Source of the DNA: an uncultured Rhodospirillaceae bacterium
GTDB taxonomy: Bacteria; Pseudomonadota; Alphaproteobacteria; CAAGCB01; CAG-977
Direction of reading: 5' to 3'
Assembly (NCBI GenBank): GCA_900550445.1
Contig: URSF01000001.1
Coordinates: 87,061-151,060 of the forward strand
DNA length: 64,000 nucleotides
Shown here: positions 52,204 to 62,099 of the stretch, in pieces
How positions within the stretch are numbered: position 1 is the stretch's first letter
Layout of the letters: each line of letters starts with the position of its first letter
Position numbers and translations under genes: made by a program
The notes under the pieces: generated by a model
Told to the model about the DNA's origin: nothing
What the model saw: only the letters and a program-made list of their open reading frames with translations
Database searches by the model: none

Positions 52204-52572
52204 TTATTCCTCTTTTTCTTCGCTGTCGTCGGCTTCGTCTTCTTCCAGCGCTTTGACCATTGCAAAAGCATTATGCAGCGAATCAATTTTCATTTCGTTG
52301 TCCATGTCTTCGGACGTTAAAATTTCACGCACCCATTCATATTCGGACTGATCGGCATAACCGGCCGGCAGGCGCCACAGAAAATCAACGACCAGCATCA
52401 TGTCGGATTCCGTATCAAAACCATATTCCAGCGCCGTCTGACAATCGTCGATCAGTTTGTTTTTCAACGCTTCGTCGTCCATTTCCTTTGTTTGTTCGGG
52501 AAACGTTGATTTCAGGTATTTCATACCGCGGTGAATAAAACGTTCGGCTTCCAGTTCTTCTTGTTTTGACAT
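52204..52572 (-). CDS. Acidic partner of the cysteine hydrolase
   Basis: The 122-residue acidic protein contains ERFIHRGMKYLKSTFPEQTK and IDDCQTALEYGFDTESDMML. The pattern 'HL/YLK..FPEQ...L......YGF..E.D.......' recalls small helical proteins encoded beside secreted hydrolases and PAAR/VgrG loci. The C-terminal tail is almost all Asp and Glu. It is encoded directly upstream of the hydrolase, so it may be a chaperone, adaptor or immunity protein; which is undetermined. Confidence 0.55.
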   Translation of the reverse strand: MSKQEELEAERFIHRGMKYLKSTFPEQTKEMDDEALKNKLIDDCQTALEYGFDTESDMMLVVDFLWRLPAGYADQSEYEWVREILTSEDMDNEMKIDSLHNAFAMVKALEEDEADDSEEKEE

Positions 52573-52656
52573 ATCGGATCCTTTTTTAATTTAAAAAACA
52601 GTGTGACAGAAAAAAGCGGGTTTGAAAAGGTTTTTGTCTAATATTTTTTCAAAAGG

Positions 52657-54066
52657 CTATTTTTCTTTTGTTTTTAAAAGATTTTTTTTCATGTTTTTCC
52701 AAAAATCAGCGGCGGAGAATTCGATTTGCAAAGCTTCTCGCGCGTCTTTTTGATCTTGATCATCGTTACATTCGGCGGTTTTTTCGGCTTCCCTGATATA
52801 GCTTTTATGAATTTTAAACGCCGCCAGCAGCCATATTCCCGAAAACAAAATACCGACATAAGGCAGAATACGTTCAACGGCGATGGCGTCGTTTGTCTGT
52901 AATTTGCCGATAATAATGATTGCGGTCGAACCGATGACGCCGCCCAAAGGATTTAGCACGCCTTCCAGCAAAGTTCTGATTTTACCGCGGACGGCGCGGG
53001 CGAAAACGTTAAAAGACACCTGCACGGAATTGGATTGAACCGACATGCCGATCAGCGTCTGCATAAACATAGCGGCGACAATGGGGAATAATCCCGGCGA
53101 AAGCAGAATTACGATAAAGCAGATAATCTGCGAACAGGGCAGGAATAAAAATCCGCTGCGCACGCCGGTGATTTTCAGCAGTTTTGATCCCAGAAACGTT
53201 TGGATCAGCAAAGCCGTTACATTTGCAACGGTCGTATATCCGCCGTAAAAGGACGCCATTTCTTCCGAAGTCGTATACGTTTTATCCAACGTTTTGGCGT
53301 AACAGAAATCAATAATCGTGCACACAAGCCAGAACGACATGAAAATGACGCTGAGATTTAAAGCGAAAGAAGAAGATTTGTAATGATGAAATCCTTCTTT
53401 AAAATTGGCGGCCAGAGCTTTCGGGCTGATTTTTTCTTTTTTCTGCGTCCGGCTGATCTCAGATTTTCTCAGCAGCCGTGTTAAAACGGCCGTAATGATC
53501 ATCGCGGCCAGGATACATATGCCCCATGTGATAACCAGAGATTCCGTTTGAAAATATTTCGGCAGTCTGTGCGCCGTAAATCCGCCCGAAATGCTGCCGA
53601 TCAAAGGCGCGGTTGTCAGCAGGGGATAAATGTCGGCCGCGCTTTTAGGCGTGAAAGTTTTATTGATCAGGTTCCAGGTCTGGATAATGAACACAGACGG
53701 AACCGAAATAATTAAAACGGCCAGAAAGATCAGCAGATATTTGAACTGCATCGGCGAAAAGACGGCCTGCGCGTCCAAAACGGCCAGATCCGCCGCCAAA
53801 ATGACGATAAATCCGGCAAAAGAAATCTGCACCAGCTTTTCGCTGCTGAGCAGATCGGCAAAACACATTAAAAACAGATTTAATACAAATGATCCGATTG
53901 CCGAAAACAAAAAGAACCAGGACAGCGACTGGGTGCTGATTTTTTTGATTAAGATCGAATAAACGCCGGACCAGCCCGCGCCGTGGCCGAAGTTGATTAA
54001 AAAAAGAATAACCCAAAACAAAACGGTCAGAATTAATAACGGGCGGCCGTATTCTTTTATTTTCAT
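52657..54066 (-). CDS. Membrane transporter, MFS/nucleotide-translocase-like
   Basis: The 469-residue protein has about 12 hydrophobic helices. Segments such as SFYGGYTTVANVTALLIQTF and RGKIRTLLEGVLNPLGGVIG resemble ATP/ADP-translocase-like and related MFS-type carriers. A charged C-terminal tail follows. Its ATG overlaps the stop of the GH13 gene, so the two are translated together. A role in moving the sugar made by that enzyme is possible, but the fold similarity points as well to nucleotides. Confidence 0.55.
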   Translation of the reverse strand: MKIKEYGRPLLILTVLFWVILFLINFGHGAGWSGVYSILIKKISTQSLSWFFLFSAIGSFVLNLFLMCFADLLSSEKLVQISFAGFIVILAADLAVLDAQAVFSPMQFKYLLIFLAVLIISVPSVFIIQTWNLINKTFTPKSAADIYPLLTTAPLIGSISGGFTAHRLPKYFQTESLVITWGICILAAMIITAVLTRLLRKSEISRTQKKEKISPKALAANFKEGFHHYKSSSFALNLSVIFMSFWLVCTIIDFCYAKTLDKTYTTSEEMASFYGGYTTVANVTALLIQTFLGSKLLKITGVRSGFLFLPCSQIICFIVILLSPGLFPIVAAMFMQTLIGMSVQSNSVQVSFNVFARAVRGKIRTLLEGVLNPLGGVIGSTAIIIIGKLQTNDAIAVERILPYVGILFSGIWLLAAFKIHKSYIREAEKTAECNDDQDQKDAREALQIEFSAADFWKNMKKNLLKTKEK

Positions 54067-56639
54067 TATTTTACTTCCAGATATTCATCAATGAGATACG
54101 GTATATAACGTTTTTGCGGGTCAAACGGCAGACGTTCGACAACGGGCAGAGGTTTGCCCGTCGGCGGCGTGTCGCCCCAGTTGCCGGCGGCGCTCCAGAC
54201 AAACGGCGCGGCCAGAACGGATTTTTCGGGAAAAGTATCCCGTGACACCATTGCCAGAAAAGCGTCGGGGCGTTCAAAAATAAAATGTCTGCCGGCCGCC
54301 GAAATGCCCATATCACGCATGGCGTTGATGTCTGTTTGGACTTTTCCGGTTTTTATATGGCGTTCATATAAAATCATTGCGTCAACCGGCATTCTCGACA
54401 CCACGTCTGGCAGCCGCCAGAAGCTCATTCTCTGCTGAACACGGGGGCGTTTGTTTTCGTTAATGAAAATAATAAAGTCCAGTCCGCCGTTGTTTTGCAA
54501 AGCGTCGCCGTTGCGATCCATTTTAAAGTACCAGAAATTTTCGTCTTTGCCGGCGTAAAAATTCGTCATGTTTTTGTTGCCGGCAAACGACGCCAGTTTC
54601 GGCAGGTCTGCGGGAACGGCTGTTTGCGGATCCTGCGTTTCAAAAGAAAAGCGTACGCCGTCGGCGGCAAAAATAACGGCGTCCGTTTTGTCCTGCAAAA
54701 CGGGCAGTAAAACGTCTTTTTCCGTAGTGTCCAAAGTGCCGCGGAACGTTTCGGACAGCTGGCCGTCGCCGAAAACGTCATACGCGTTCAGTTCGACTTT
54801 TCCCTGTCCCTGCAACAAACGGAGCAGGCCGCCTTGATCGGGAATGTCAAAGACAAATGCCGTTTTCGCCTGCGAAGTTTCTGTTTTGCCCGGTTCCGGA
54901 ACAACGACGTTTAACTGTGCCAGCGATGTTTTTCCTTCCTGTAAAAGGGCGGGATCAAACGTATCGAATTTGAAAACAAACGTGCTGTATGGCGGCAGGT
55001 CTTTAACCTGCAAAACACCGTCGTTTAATGCGGCGGAAATCCGTTCATGATCTGCGAAAAACAATTCCGCTTTGCCTGCCCGGTATTTGGACAGGTCCGC
55101 CGTGAATGTTTCAGCGGTTTTTCCCAGATTGATAATGACGACAGCCGTGTCGGAACCGTTATTTAAAAGGTAGGCGTAAACATTGTCGTTTCCCGTATTG
55201 ACTGCAAATCTGCGGCCTTTGAAAAACAGTTGCGGATATTTGTTCTTTAATTCAAACAGGCGACGGTAATGATTTAAAAGGGAGTGTTCGTCTTTATCCT
55301 GTGCTTTGACATTCCAATCGCGGTAATCATCGGTGATCGGGACAACCGGCGTATATGATGTCGTAAAGCCGCCGTTTTTGGAATTATCCCACGCCATTGA
55401 AGCAACGGTTGCGTGAAACCATTTGTTTTTAAAATCGTTGAAGTCGGAAAATCCCTTAATGCCGATTTCGTCGCCGGCATACAGTTTGATATGCGCCGGA
55501 GTTAAAATTAAAACCGAAGCAATCGTTTTTAATTTTTCGGGCGTCGGGTCTTTGATCCGGGTCGCGACGCGCGCGCCGTCGTGATCGGAATGATAAATCA
55601 GCCGGTCTTTCAGCGGCGTCAGTTTATAGACGGCCGGATTGCTGAAAAAAGAATGCAGGTAAGGCGCCGAATACAATAAATCCAGATTGGTTTCCCTGTA
55701 CGGATATACGTCGTTGATAAAAGTCGAATCAAACATCAGATCAAACATTTCCCGGCCGGGAACGACGTAGGCGACGTCATTGGGAATGGGAACCGTTTCG
55801 GCGATCAATACTTTTTCCGAGCCGTATTTTTCCTGAATATGCCGGCGCAGTTTTTTCCAGAATTCAAAATTTTCCGGCTGATGATACTGTTTTTCCTGTC
55901 CGGGGCCGTTAATAAACAAATGTTTAGTCGCGTCAACGCGGAAACCGTCCGCGCCCGCGTCCAGCCAAAAATCAACGACGGAAAGGATATATTCCTGCAC
56001 TTCGGGATTATGATAATTCAAAAACGGCGAATTACCCCACAGGGAATAATAATATCCGCCGTAAGGCAGAGGTTTCCATGCGGACGATTCAAATTGTTCT
56101 TTGTAATCGTTGAAATTCATCCATTCGCCTTCGGGAATAACGGGCGAAGTAATAATCCAGTCTTTGTATTTGCTGTCGGGATTATTTAAAATATCCTGAA
56201 AAAACGGGTGTTCTACGGAAATGACGGTTGTGATAAAGTCCAAAACGATATGCAGCCCGCGTTTGTGCGCTTCTTTGGTCAGCGTTTTGAAATCTTCCAT
56301 CGTTCCGTAATCGGGGTGGATATTTTTAAAATCCGTAATTTCATATCCGTAATGGCTGCGCGGCATTTCAGGCACGTTCAAAGCCGGCGTGATCGGCAGC
56401 ATATAAATCGTATTGACGTTCAGGCTGCGGACATAATCCAGTTTTTGGGTCAGCCCTTTTAAATCACCTTTGCCGTCGCCGTTTGAATCAAAAAAGGATT
56501 TAACGAAAACATGGTACATCGAAATCGTTTCGTACCACGGATACTGCGGTTTTTCGGAACAGCCGGACAGAACGCCGAAAAAAATGACCGTTGTCAGGGA
56601 AAACAATACCGTTTTGAAAAAATGCCGCGGAAAAATCAT
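54066..56639 (-). CDS. GH13 alpha-amylase-family lipoprotein
   Basis: The 857-residue enzyme is a lipoprotein (lipobox VLSGCS). Its GH13 barrel has the catalytic residues in DAGADGFRVDATKHL (nucleophile Asp), EKVLIAETVP (acid Glu) and IYHSDHDGARV (Asp), with DSNGDGKGDLKGLTQKLDYV near the start. A beta-sandwich follows, then a C-terminal domain of about 230 residues with a DOMON/glucodextranase-like look (NFYAGKDENFWYFKMDRNGD). It should cut or rearrange alpha-glucans at the cell surface. The ATG at 56639 fits the AAGGA site better than 56648. Confidence 0.82.
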   Translation of the reverse strand: MIFPRHFFKTVLFSLTTVIFFGVLSGCSEKPQYPWYETISMYHVFVKSFFDSNGDGKGDLKGLTQKLDYVRSLNVNTIYMLPITPALNVPEMPRSHYGYEITDFKNIHPDYGTMEDFKTLTKEAHKRGLHIVLDFITTVISVEHPFFQDILNNPDSKYKDWIITSPVIPEGEWMNFNDYKEQFESSAWKPLPYGGYYYSLWGNSPFLNYHNPEVQEYILSVVDFWLDAGADGFRVDATKHLFINGPGQEKQYHQPENFEFWKKLRRHIQEKYGSEKVLIAETVPIPNDVAYVVPGREMFDLMFDSTFINDVYPYRETNLDLLYSAPYLHSFFSNPAVYKLTPLKDRLIYHSDHDGARVATRIKDPTPEKLKTIASVLILTPAHIKLYAGDEIGIKGFSDFNDFKNKWFHATVASMAWDNSKNGGFTTSYTPVVPITDDYRDWNVKAQDKDEHSLLNHYRRLFELKNKYPQLFFKGRRFAVNTGNDNVYAYLLNNGSDTAVVIINLGKTAETFTADLSKYRAGKAELFFADHERISAALNDGVLQVKDLPPYSTFVFKFDTFDPALLQEGKTSLAQLNVVVPEPGKTETSQAKTAFVFDIPDQGGLLRLLQGQGKVELNAYDVFGDGQLSETFRGTLDTTEKDVLLPVLQDKTDAVIFAADGVRFSFETQDPQTAVPADLPKLASFAGNKNMTNFYAGKDENFWYFKMDRNGDALQNNGGLDFIIFINENKRPRVQQRMSFWRLPDVVSRMPVDAMILYERHIKTGKVQTDINAMRDMGISAAGRHFIFERPDAFLAMVSRDTFPEKSVLAAPFVWSAAGNWGDTPPTGKPLPVVERLPFDPQKRYIPYLIDEYLEVK

Positions 56640-56748
56640 CTCTGCCATATCCTTGTGTTAAAAAATTTCCTTGCTGAAAGGATATAAAAGATTCAGGCGA
56701 AAGGCAATCTTTGTAACAGGTTTTTGGCTTTTGAAAGGATCGGCCGCG

Positions 56749-58425
56749 TCAACGGCGTTTTTCCAGCGCGAATAAATCCTGTTCCGCGTTCGACAGTATT
56801 TCAACGCGCGCTTTGTACTTTTCCAAATCGCCGTGCGTGTTGATATCCGTCAGGGGCAGGTCGTCTTTTAACACGATTTCCTTAATATAATCGGAATGTT
56901 CAATCAAAGCCGGCGTCCAATGGGAATCTTCGGGAACAATCTTAACGACTTTGAATAAATCGCGCGGCCATAAAACGGGATTGTGGCGCACGGAATTAAA
57001 AGACGGCAAAACAACGGGAGGACGCTTTGCCTTGAAATCAAACGCGTCAATCAGTTTGTCAATATATTCTTCGGTGAACGCGGGCATGTCGGCCGGCAAA
57101 ACGACCGCCCCGACAATATCGGGCGGCAAAACGGCCAGTCCCAGTCGTATGGATCCTAAGACGCCTGAAATATAATCGGGATTACGTACGATTTTGACGT
57201 CATATTTTTCCAGCCGCTTTTCAATGAATTTGGCGTCATGTCCGGTGACGACGGCGACATAATCCGCCCGGGACGACAAAGCCGAGCGGACGACATGTTC
57301 AATCATCGGCAGACCGTTTAACGGTTCCAGCAGCTTGTTTGACCCGATCATGCGCCGTGCCGAACCGGCCGCCAAAATGACGACGGCGATTTTTTCGCTG
57401 TCCGATACCGAGCCGACATTAATAGATTTTTCCATTTGTTGCGGCGTTATTCTTTTCGCCATGCGTTCCAGAGAAAGACCGTTGGCCAAAGTAGGAAAAA
57501 CCGCTGTGTCTGGCAGGGATTTCGTCGCCAGAAAACGCATCAGCATGTCAAAAGCCGGCTGGGACGCATCTTCGGCGCAATATCCCAGCAGCTTGACGTC
57601 GTTTTTATGTCCGATGACCAAAGAAATCCCCATGTCCACCGGCCAGCCCAGACGGTCAATATCGCCGGCCGCCTCTTTAAATCCTTTCGGCACAACGTCG
57701 TCGCGGTGTAAAGGAGGAAAAGGGCTTTCCACCAAAACAATTTCCGCCTGCGCGTCGATGGCGTCGCGGACGGCTTTTTCAACCTGTGCGGAATTGTGTT
57801 CGCATAAATCATGGTAAACCACGTCAAAGCCATATGCTCCGAAGCGCTTTTCCAGTTCTGTGGTATCTTGCGGCTGTATATGGTTTTTGTCGGAAATCGT
57901 CCGGATAAAGCCGATCTTGCAGAACGCATACGGCGCGACCTTTAACAACGGGCCCGTTCCTGAAATTTTCGTAATCGCTTCATTTAACGTTTCCGCCGTT
58001 ATCGCCGGCCCGAACAAACGCAGGTTAGCCACAAACTGCCCCTTGTAGACAGGCAAATAAGGCTGAACGGCCATCAGGGAAATGTTTTCACTGTGCGCGT
58101 TAAAACGGTTCAGTCTTTCCCGGTCGAAAACAAAAACGCCGTCAATGTCGGCAAAGATTTCGCTGTAACCGTTTTCATCGGGCAGTGTGTAACGCAAATA
58201 ATCGCCGGCCATTGTTTTTAACAAAATGTCGGCCGCTGTTTCGGGGTGAATGTCTTCGGAAGAAAACTGAACGCCGATAACGGTTTTGATGCCGGCGTAC
58301 TGCAGCTGCCCGATGTCCGAAGACGTCAGAATATGGCCTTTTTTCAGGGTCTTTTCCTGACACTTGACAGGGTGAGTCAGTTCAATCCCCAATGCGTCGT
58401 AAACAGGAAATTCCCCGAATTTCAT
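56749..58425 (-). CDS. Molybdopterin-binding/NTP-transferase fusion
   Basis: The 558-residue protein joins a MoeA/MogA-like molybdopterin-binding region to a MobA-like NTP transferase. The first part is residues 1-330, with VDMGISLVIGHKNDVKLLGY. The second is residues 345-535, with VVILAAGSARRMIGSNKLLE, VTGHDAKFIEKRLE and VVLPADMPAFTEEYIDKLI. Alphaproteobacteria have such fusions for late molybdenum-cofactor maturation, where the C-terminal domain may transfer CMP. No molybdoenzyme lies in the window. Confidence 0.8.
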   Translation of the reverse strand: MKFGEFPVYDALGIELTHPVKCQEKTLKKGHILTSSDIGQLQYAGIKTVIGVQFSSEDIHPETAADILLKTMAGDYLRYTLPDENGYSEIFADIDGVFVFDRERLNRFNAHSENISLMAVQPYLPVYKGQFVANLRLFGPAITAETLNEAITKISGTGPLLKVAPYAFCKIGFIRTISDKNHIQPQDTTELEKRFGAYGFDVVYHDLCEHNSAQVEKAVRDAIDAQAEIVLVESPFPPLHRDDVVPKGFKEAAGDIDRLGWPVDMGISLVIGHKNDVKLLGYCAEDASQPAFDMLMRFLATKSLPDTAVFPTLANGLSLERMAKRITPQQMEKSINVGSVSDSEKIAVVILAAGSARRMIGSNKLLEPLNGLPMIEHVVRSALSSRADYVAVVTGHDAKFIEKRLEKYDVKIVRNPDYISGVLGSIRLGLAVLPPDIVGAVVLPADMPAFTEEYIDKLIDAFDFKAKRPPVVLPSFNSVRHNPVLWPRDLFKVVKIVPEDSHWTPALIEHSDYIKEIVLKDDLPLTDINTHGDLEKYKARVEILSNAEQDLFALEKRR

Positions 58426-58436
58426 GCGGCCTCCCT

Positions 58437-61361
58437 TTATTTTTTGGAAAATTCCTGCAGCGAAAGCAGAATATCCGACGGAATTTCAAGCAGTCCGCCT
58501 TCCTGTTTCAGGAAGTTTTTAAAACTGCCTTTGAAATCAAAAGAAACGTCCTGATCGTTTGCTTCGGTTTCCAGCGGCGAATGTCCTTCTATAAATACAT
58601 CAAAGCCGACCTGTCCGTCTATCTGGCCTTTGGCGGTAACCGTCATATTTCTGACAATGACGTCTTTTAAAAACGCCAGCATCTGCGGATCCATCTTTTT
58701 GCCGAGTTCTTCAGACGGCGAAAAATGTAACGTGCCCGGCAGTTTTGATGTAAACTTGGCATTATTGATATTCAGTTTTTTATCGGCATACGACAGAACC
58801 CATTCGGAATTCATCACGCCGTCAATCCGCAGCGCGGACGATTTCAGATTGTTGGTGACGGAAGACAGGTCGATGCCGCTGCCTTCAAATAAAATCTGAG
58901 ACGTCTGGCCTTCATAAGGAATGAAGAACGATTTAATCGTTTTAAACTGGCCGTTGGCATATTTCATACGTGCGTTGGCGACTTCGATTCCGCGGTTTGC
59001 CTGAATACGGAAGTTAAACAACGCGTTCTGGAACGGTATGCCGACATTCAGCGTTCCGATAAATAACTGCTGGTTTTCGGGAGTTTCCAGCGGCAATACC
59101 GACGACAACGACAAAACGCCGTTCAAAGCTTCGATTCCCATGCCGTTCCATGTCGTTTCCACGTTTTCCATTAAAACGTTAATCGGACCTGCGACTTTGC
59201 CGCCTTTGATCGTCAAACGTCCTTTGGCCGCCAGACCGCCGAATGTTGATTCGGGCAGATGTTTCAGCATAAACGGCATCACATTTCCCAGATGCAATCC
59301 CGATTCCGACAAAATAAATTTCGGAACGACGACATACATATTCCATTCATGCGTAGGCAGAGTATAAGACCCGTTGATCGTGGCCGTTACCAGACCGTTT
59401 TGAATCGACAGAGTGGAATCTACGCCGAATTCGGCCGGGCTCATCGGGCGGAAACGCAGATCCGCCGAAAATTCGGGCATGACATCGGGCTGTGTCAATG
59501 CCGCTTTTGCAACACGCAGTCGGACGTCCGGCAGAGTTTGGCTGGTAAAGGAAACAATTCCCTGAATACCCGTCATTTTAATATCTTTGCTGGCAAATCC
59601 GGACTGAACAAACGTCGCGTCGCCGGAATAATTTCCGGAAAAAATGTTATATTGCGCGCGCGCTTTTAAGCCGTTGATCGCCGTCGCAATCTGCGTGCTG
59701 GAAATATTGTCGGCAATAAAAATCTGAGTTGAAAATGCCGATATCGGCAGCGTAAAGGACAATTTGCCGCCGTCCGATCTTAAAAACGGATCGTTCTGGT
59801 CGGGGTTGATTGTCAATTCCAGCGGCGTAAATAATTTGATCTGTCTGAAACTGCCGGCCGACTGTAAACTGGTGAAAGAGAATTTCATCGGTTTTGTCAA
59901 AGTTGCCGTGCAGGCCGATCCCGAACAGGAAAACTTAACGCTCATATCGGTTTTTAAATCCTGAACGGCCAGCTTTCCCGTCGTCAGCGACGGTGCGTTC
60001 ATCTGTAGCGGCAGAGTGCCTTCAAAATTCTGGAACGTTCCTTTGACGGTGACGTCGTTTGCCTGCAACGCCAGACTGCCGACAAATTTTCCGACGGCGT
60101 CCTGCGGATTTTCAAAAGAACGATCCAAATTGACGGCAATATCAAAACTGTCGTCCTTCGGGGTAACGTCAGCCTGCAGTTTCAGTTTCTGCGACGAAGA
60201 CGACAACAGCAGATCCGCCTGTCCTTTTGATAAAACACCGTTGTTGACGGAAATTTCCAGATTGCCGGAAACTGATCCGATGATGTTGGAATCTTTTAAC
60301 AGATTTCCTTCCGTAATTTCCGTTTTGATCTGCGACGACATCGCCGTTTTATTCAATGCGGTTTGCGTCTTGACAGCCATCTGCGGTGACGCATAATCGG
60401 TGGAAATCTGCATGTTCAGGCCGGTTTTGCTTAACGTACCGTTTGCGGTGAAATTGATAACGATCGTATTGTCGACTTCTTCTTCTTCGCCGTATTCGTT
60501 GATGATTTTTTCGGGCGGAGCATCGTTTTTCAAGATGAATCGGCCGTTTTTAACCTGCAGGGAATTGATGGTGATTTCTTTTCCTTTCTGCGCGTTGACG
60601 GGGGAATAAATCAATCCGCCCAGCGCCCCTAAAGAAATCCCGTCGGATTTTTTTTCACCGTTAATATTGATGCCCGTTAATTCCATCGATCGGATAATAT
60701 TGCTTGAAAACAGGCTGAACAGAGAATAATTGAACTTCATTGACGAAATGGTCATTGTTCCCGTTTTGTCGGAAACATTGGTCAATTCCATCGTGTCGAT
60801 CGTGATCTGTTTGATTTTGAAAGTTTTAAACGGCATGCCGTTTGCCGCGAAAATTTCGGGCAGTTTCTTTTCGGCGATTATCGGCAGGGAAGAATAAACG
60901 CCGAAGCAGATAATGCCCAACAGAACGACCAGTATTCCCAGCCGATTCCATTTATTTGACAGAAAACTTTTGGCCTTTGCTTTGGCTTTATGCAGCTGTT
61001 CTTCCGCTTTTTTCTTTGCAGTTTCGTCCAAAGCGGACGCCGCGCCGCCTGCGGAGGAAGAACCTCTGCGTTTTTTACGCACGGGAGCTTTTTCTATTTC
61101 ATCGGCTTCTATGGCCTGAGGAACGACTTCTTTTTTGTTTTCCGGGGGCAGATCCGGTTCTTTTGTTTCGGTGTGTCCGGCTTCCACCCGGGCAGAGGGG
61201 TCTGTTTCGACCGGCGGGTTTTGAACGGGAGCGGCCGCCGGCTGCGGCGGAGTTCCCGGACGGACCGTCGGGATCTTGACGCGTTTAACCAGGGGAGTTT
61301 TGGCTCCGGCAGGATTGTGTGCGGGTGTTGTGTTTGAATCGTTTGTATTATTGTTTTCCAT
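58437..61361 (-). CDS. YdbH/AsmA-like inner-membrane protein
   Basis: The 974-residue protein has a Pro/Lys-rich cytoplasmic N-terminus of about 135 residues. One membrane helix (GILVVLLGIICFGVYSSL) is followed by a long periplasmic repetitive beta region. That region (ITIDTMELTNVSDKTGTMTI, GSLALQANDVTVKGTFQNF, MVVVPK-like repeats) and the C-terminal dicarboxylate-transport-like domain (KLPGTLHFSPSEELGKKMDP) match the YdbH/AsmA-like bridge proteins. These move phospholipids toward the outer membrane. It is monocistronic. Confidence 0.75.
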   Translation of the reverse strand: MENNNTNDSNTTPAHNPAGAKTPLVKRVKIPTVRPGTPPQPAAAPVQNPPVETDPSARVEAGHTETKEPDLPPENKKEVVPQAIEADEIEKAPVRKKRRGSSSAGGAASALDETAKKKAEEQLHKAKAKAKSFLSNKWNRLGILVVLLGIICFGVYSSLPIIAEKKLPEIFAANGMPFKTFKIKQITIDTMELTNVSDKTGTMTISSMKFNYSLFSLFSSNIIRSMELTGININGEKKSDGISLGALGGLIYSPVNAQKGKEITINSLQVKNGRFILKNDAPPEKIINEYGEEEEVDNTIVINFTANGTLSKTGLNMQISTDYASPQMAVKTQTALNKTAMSSQIKTEITEGNLLKDSNIIGSVSGNLEISVNNGVLSKGQADLLLSSSSQKLKLQADVTPKDDSFDIAVNLDRSFENPQDAVGKFVGSLALQANDVTVKGTFQNFEGTLPLQMNAPSLTTGKLAVQDLKTDMSVKFSCSGSACTATLTKPMKFSFTSLQSAGSFRQIKLFTPLELTINPDQNDPFLRSDGGKLSFTLPISAFSTQIFIADNISSTQIATAINGLKARAQYNIFSGNYSGDATFVQSGFASKDIKMTGIQGIVSFTSQTLPDVRLRVAKAALTQPDVMPEFSADLRFRPMSPAEFGVDSTLSIQNGLVTATINGSYTLPTHEWNMYVVVPKFILSESGLHLGNVMPFMLKHLPESTFGGLAAKGRLTIKGGKVAGPINVLMENVETTWNGMGIEALNGVLSLSSVLPLETPENQQLFIGTLNVGIPFQNALFNFRIQANRGIEVANARMKYANGQFKTIKSFFIPYEGQTSQILFEGSGIDLSSVTNNLKSSALRIDGVMNSEWVLSYADKKLNINNAKFTSKLPGTLHFSPSEELGKKMDPQMLAFLKDVIVRNMTVTAKGQIDGQVGFDVFIEGHSPLETEANDQDVSFDFKGSFKNFLKQEGGLLEIPSDILLSLQEFSKK

Positions 61362-61471
61362 AAAAAATAGCTCCCCCTAGTGACTTTAACCATTTTTTTA
61401 TCAGATAACGTTAAAGCTTAATAAAACTTACGCATTGTTTTCTTTTTATCTGAATTTCGGAGAAATTTCAA

Positions 61472-62008
61472 ATGGAAATACCGCCTGCGGAGTCTGTTTT
61501 TGACGTGGCCGAGTGGTTTTTGGACGCGGCGTTGAACGACGGCGAATATCTGCAGCCGATGAAAATGCAGTATTTAATGTTTTTATCTCAGGGATATTAT
61601 GCGGCTTTGACGCAGGGAAAACGCTTTGTTCCCGGAATTTTTCTGGCGGCGGAACGCGGGCCCGTCGAACCGAATTCGTATCGTTTGTACGGATCGGAAC
61701 GTCCGGTTTTGTCTTATCGGTCCATGAACCGCAGAACCGTTTCCTTTTTACAGACGATCTGGGCGCGTTTCGGGGCGTATTCGACAGATTACATTTACCG
61801 GTTGATTTCGACGCACGCCCCTTATGCCGAAGCTTTTGCGGCGGGTAAGGATACAGAAATCAGCCTGCAGGCCATGACCGCGTTTTATGCCGGCACGGCC
61901 GGAAAGGACGAAAGACTGCAGTCAGCCCAGTTCGGCGCGACCAGAATTATGCGGTCTCAGACGGGAAAGGCCGTCGCCGTTAAAAAATGGATCCCGCAGA
62001 AAAAATAA
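61472..62008 (+). CDS. Panacea/DUF4065-domain protein
   Basis: The 178-residue protein has the Panacea signature: QPMKMQYLMFLSQGYYAALT, then FLAAERGPVEPNSYRLYGSE. Panacea proteins often serve as antitoxins (SocA type) or phage-linked adaptors. No toxin gene lies beside it, so it may be solo or act with an unlinked partner. The start follows GGAG. It is a single gene. Confidence 0.7.
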   Translation: MEIPPAESVFDVAEWFLDAALNDGEYLQPMKMQYLMFLSQGYYAALTQGKRFVPGIFLAAERGPVEPNSYRLYGSERPVLSYRSMNRRTVSFLQTIWARFGAYSTDYIYRLISTHAPYAEAFAAGKDTEISLQAMTAFYAGTAGKDERLQSAQFGATRIMRSQTGKAVAVKKWIPQKK

Positions 62009-62099
62009 CGGTTAAGTATGCCGGATTATTCATAGATAATTAACAAGTTGTCTTTATTTTTAAACTAACAGAAATTCCTGTTATCCGATGGAGCAGACA

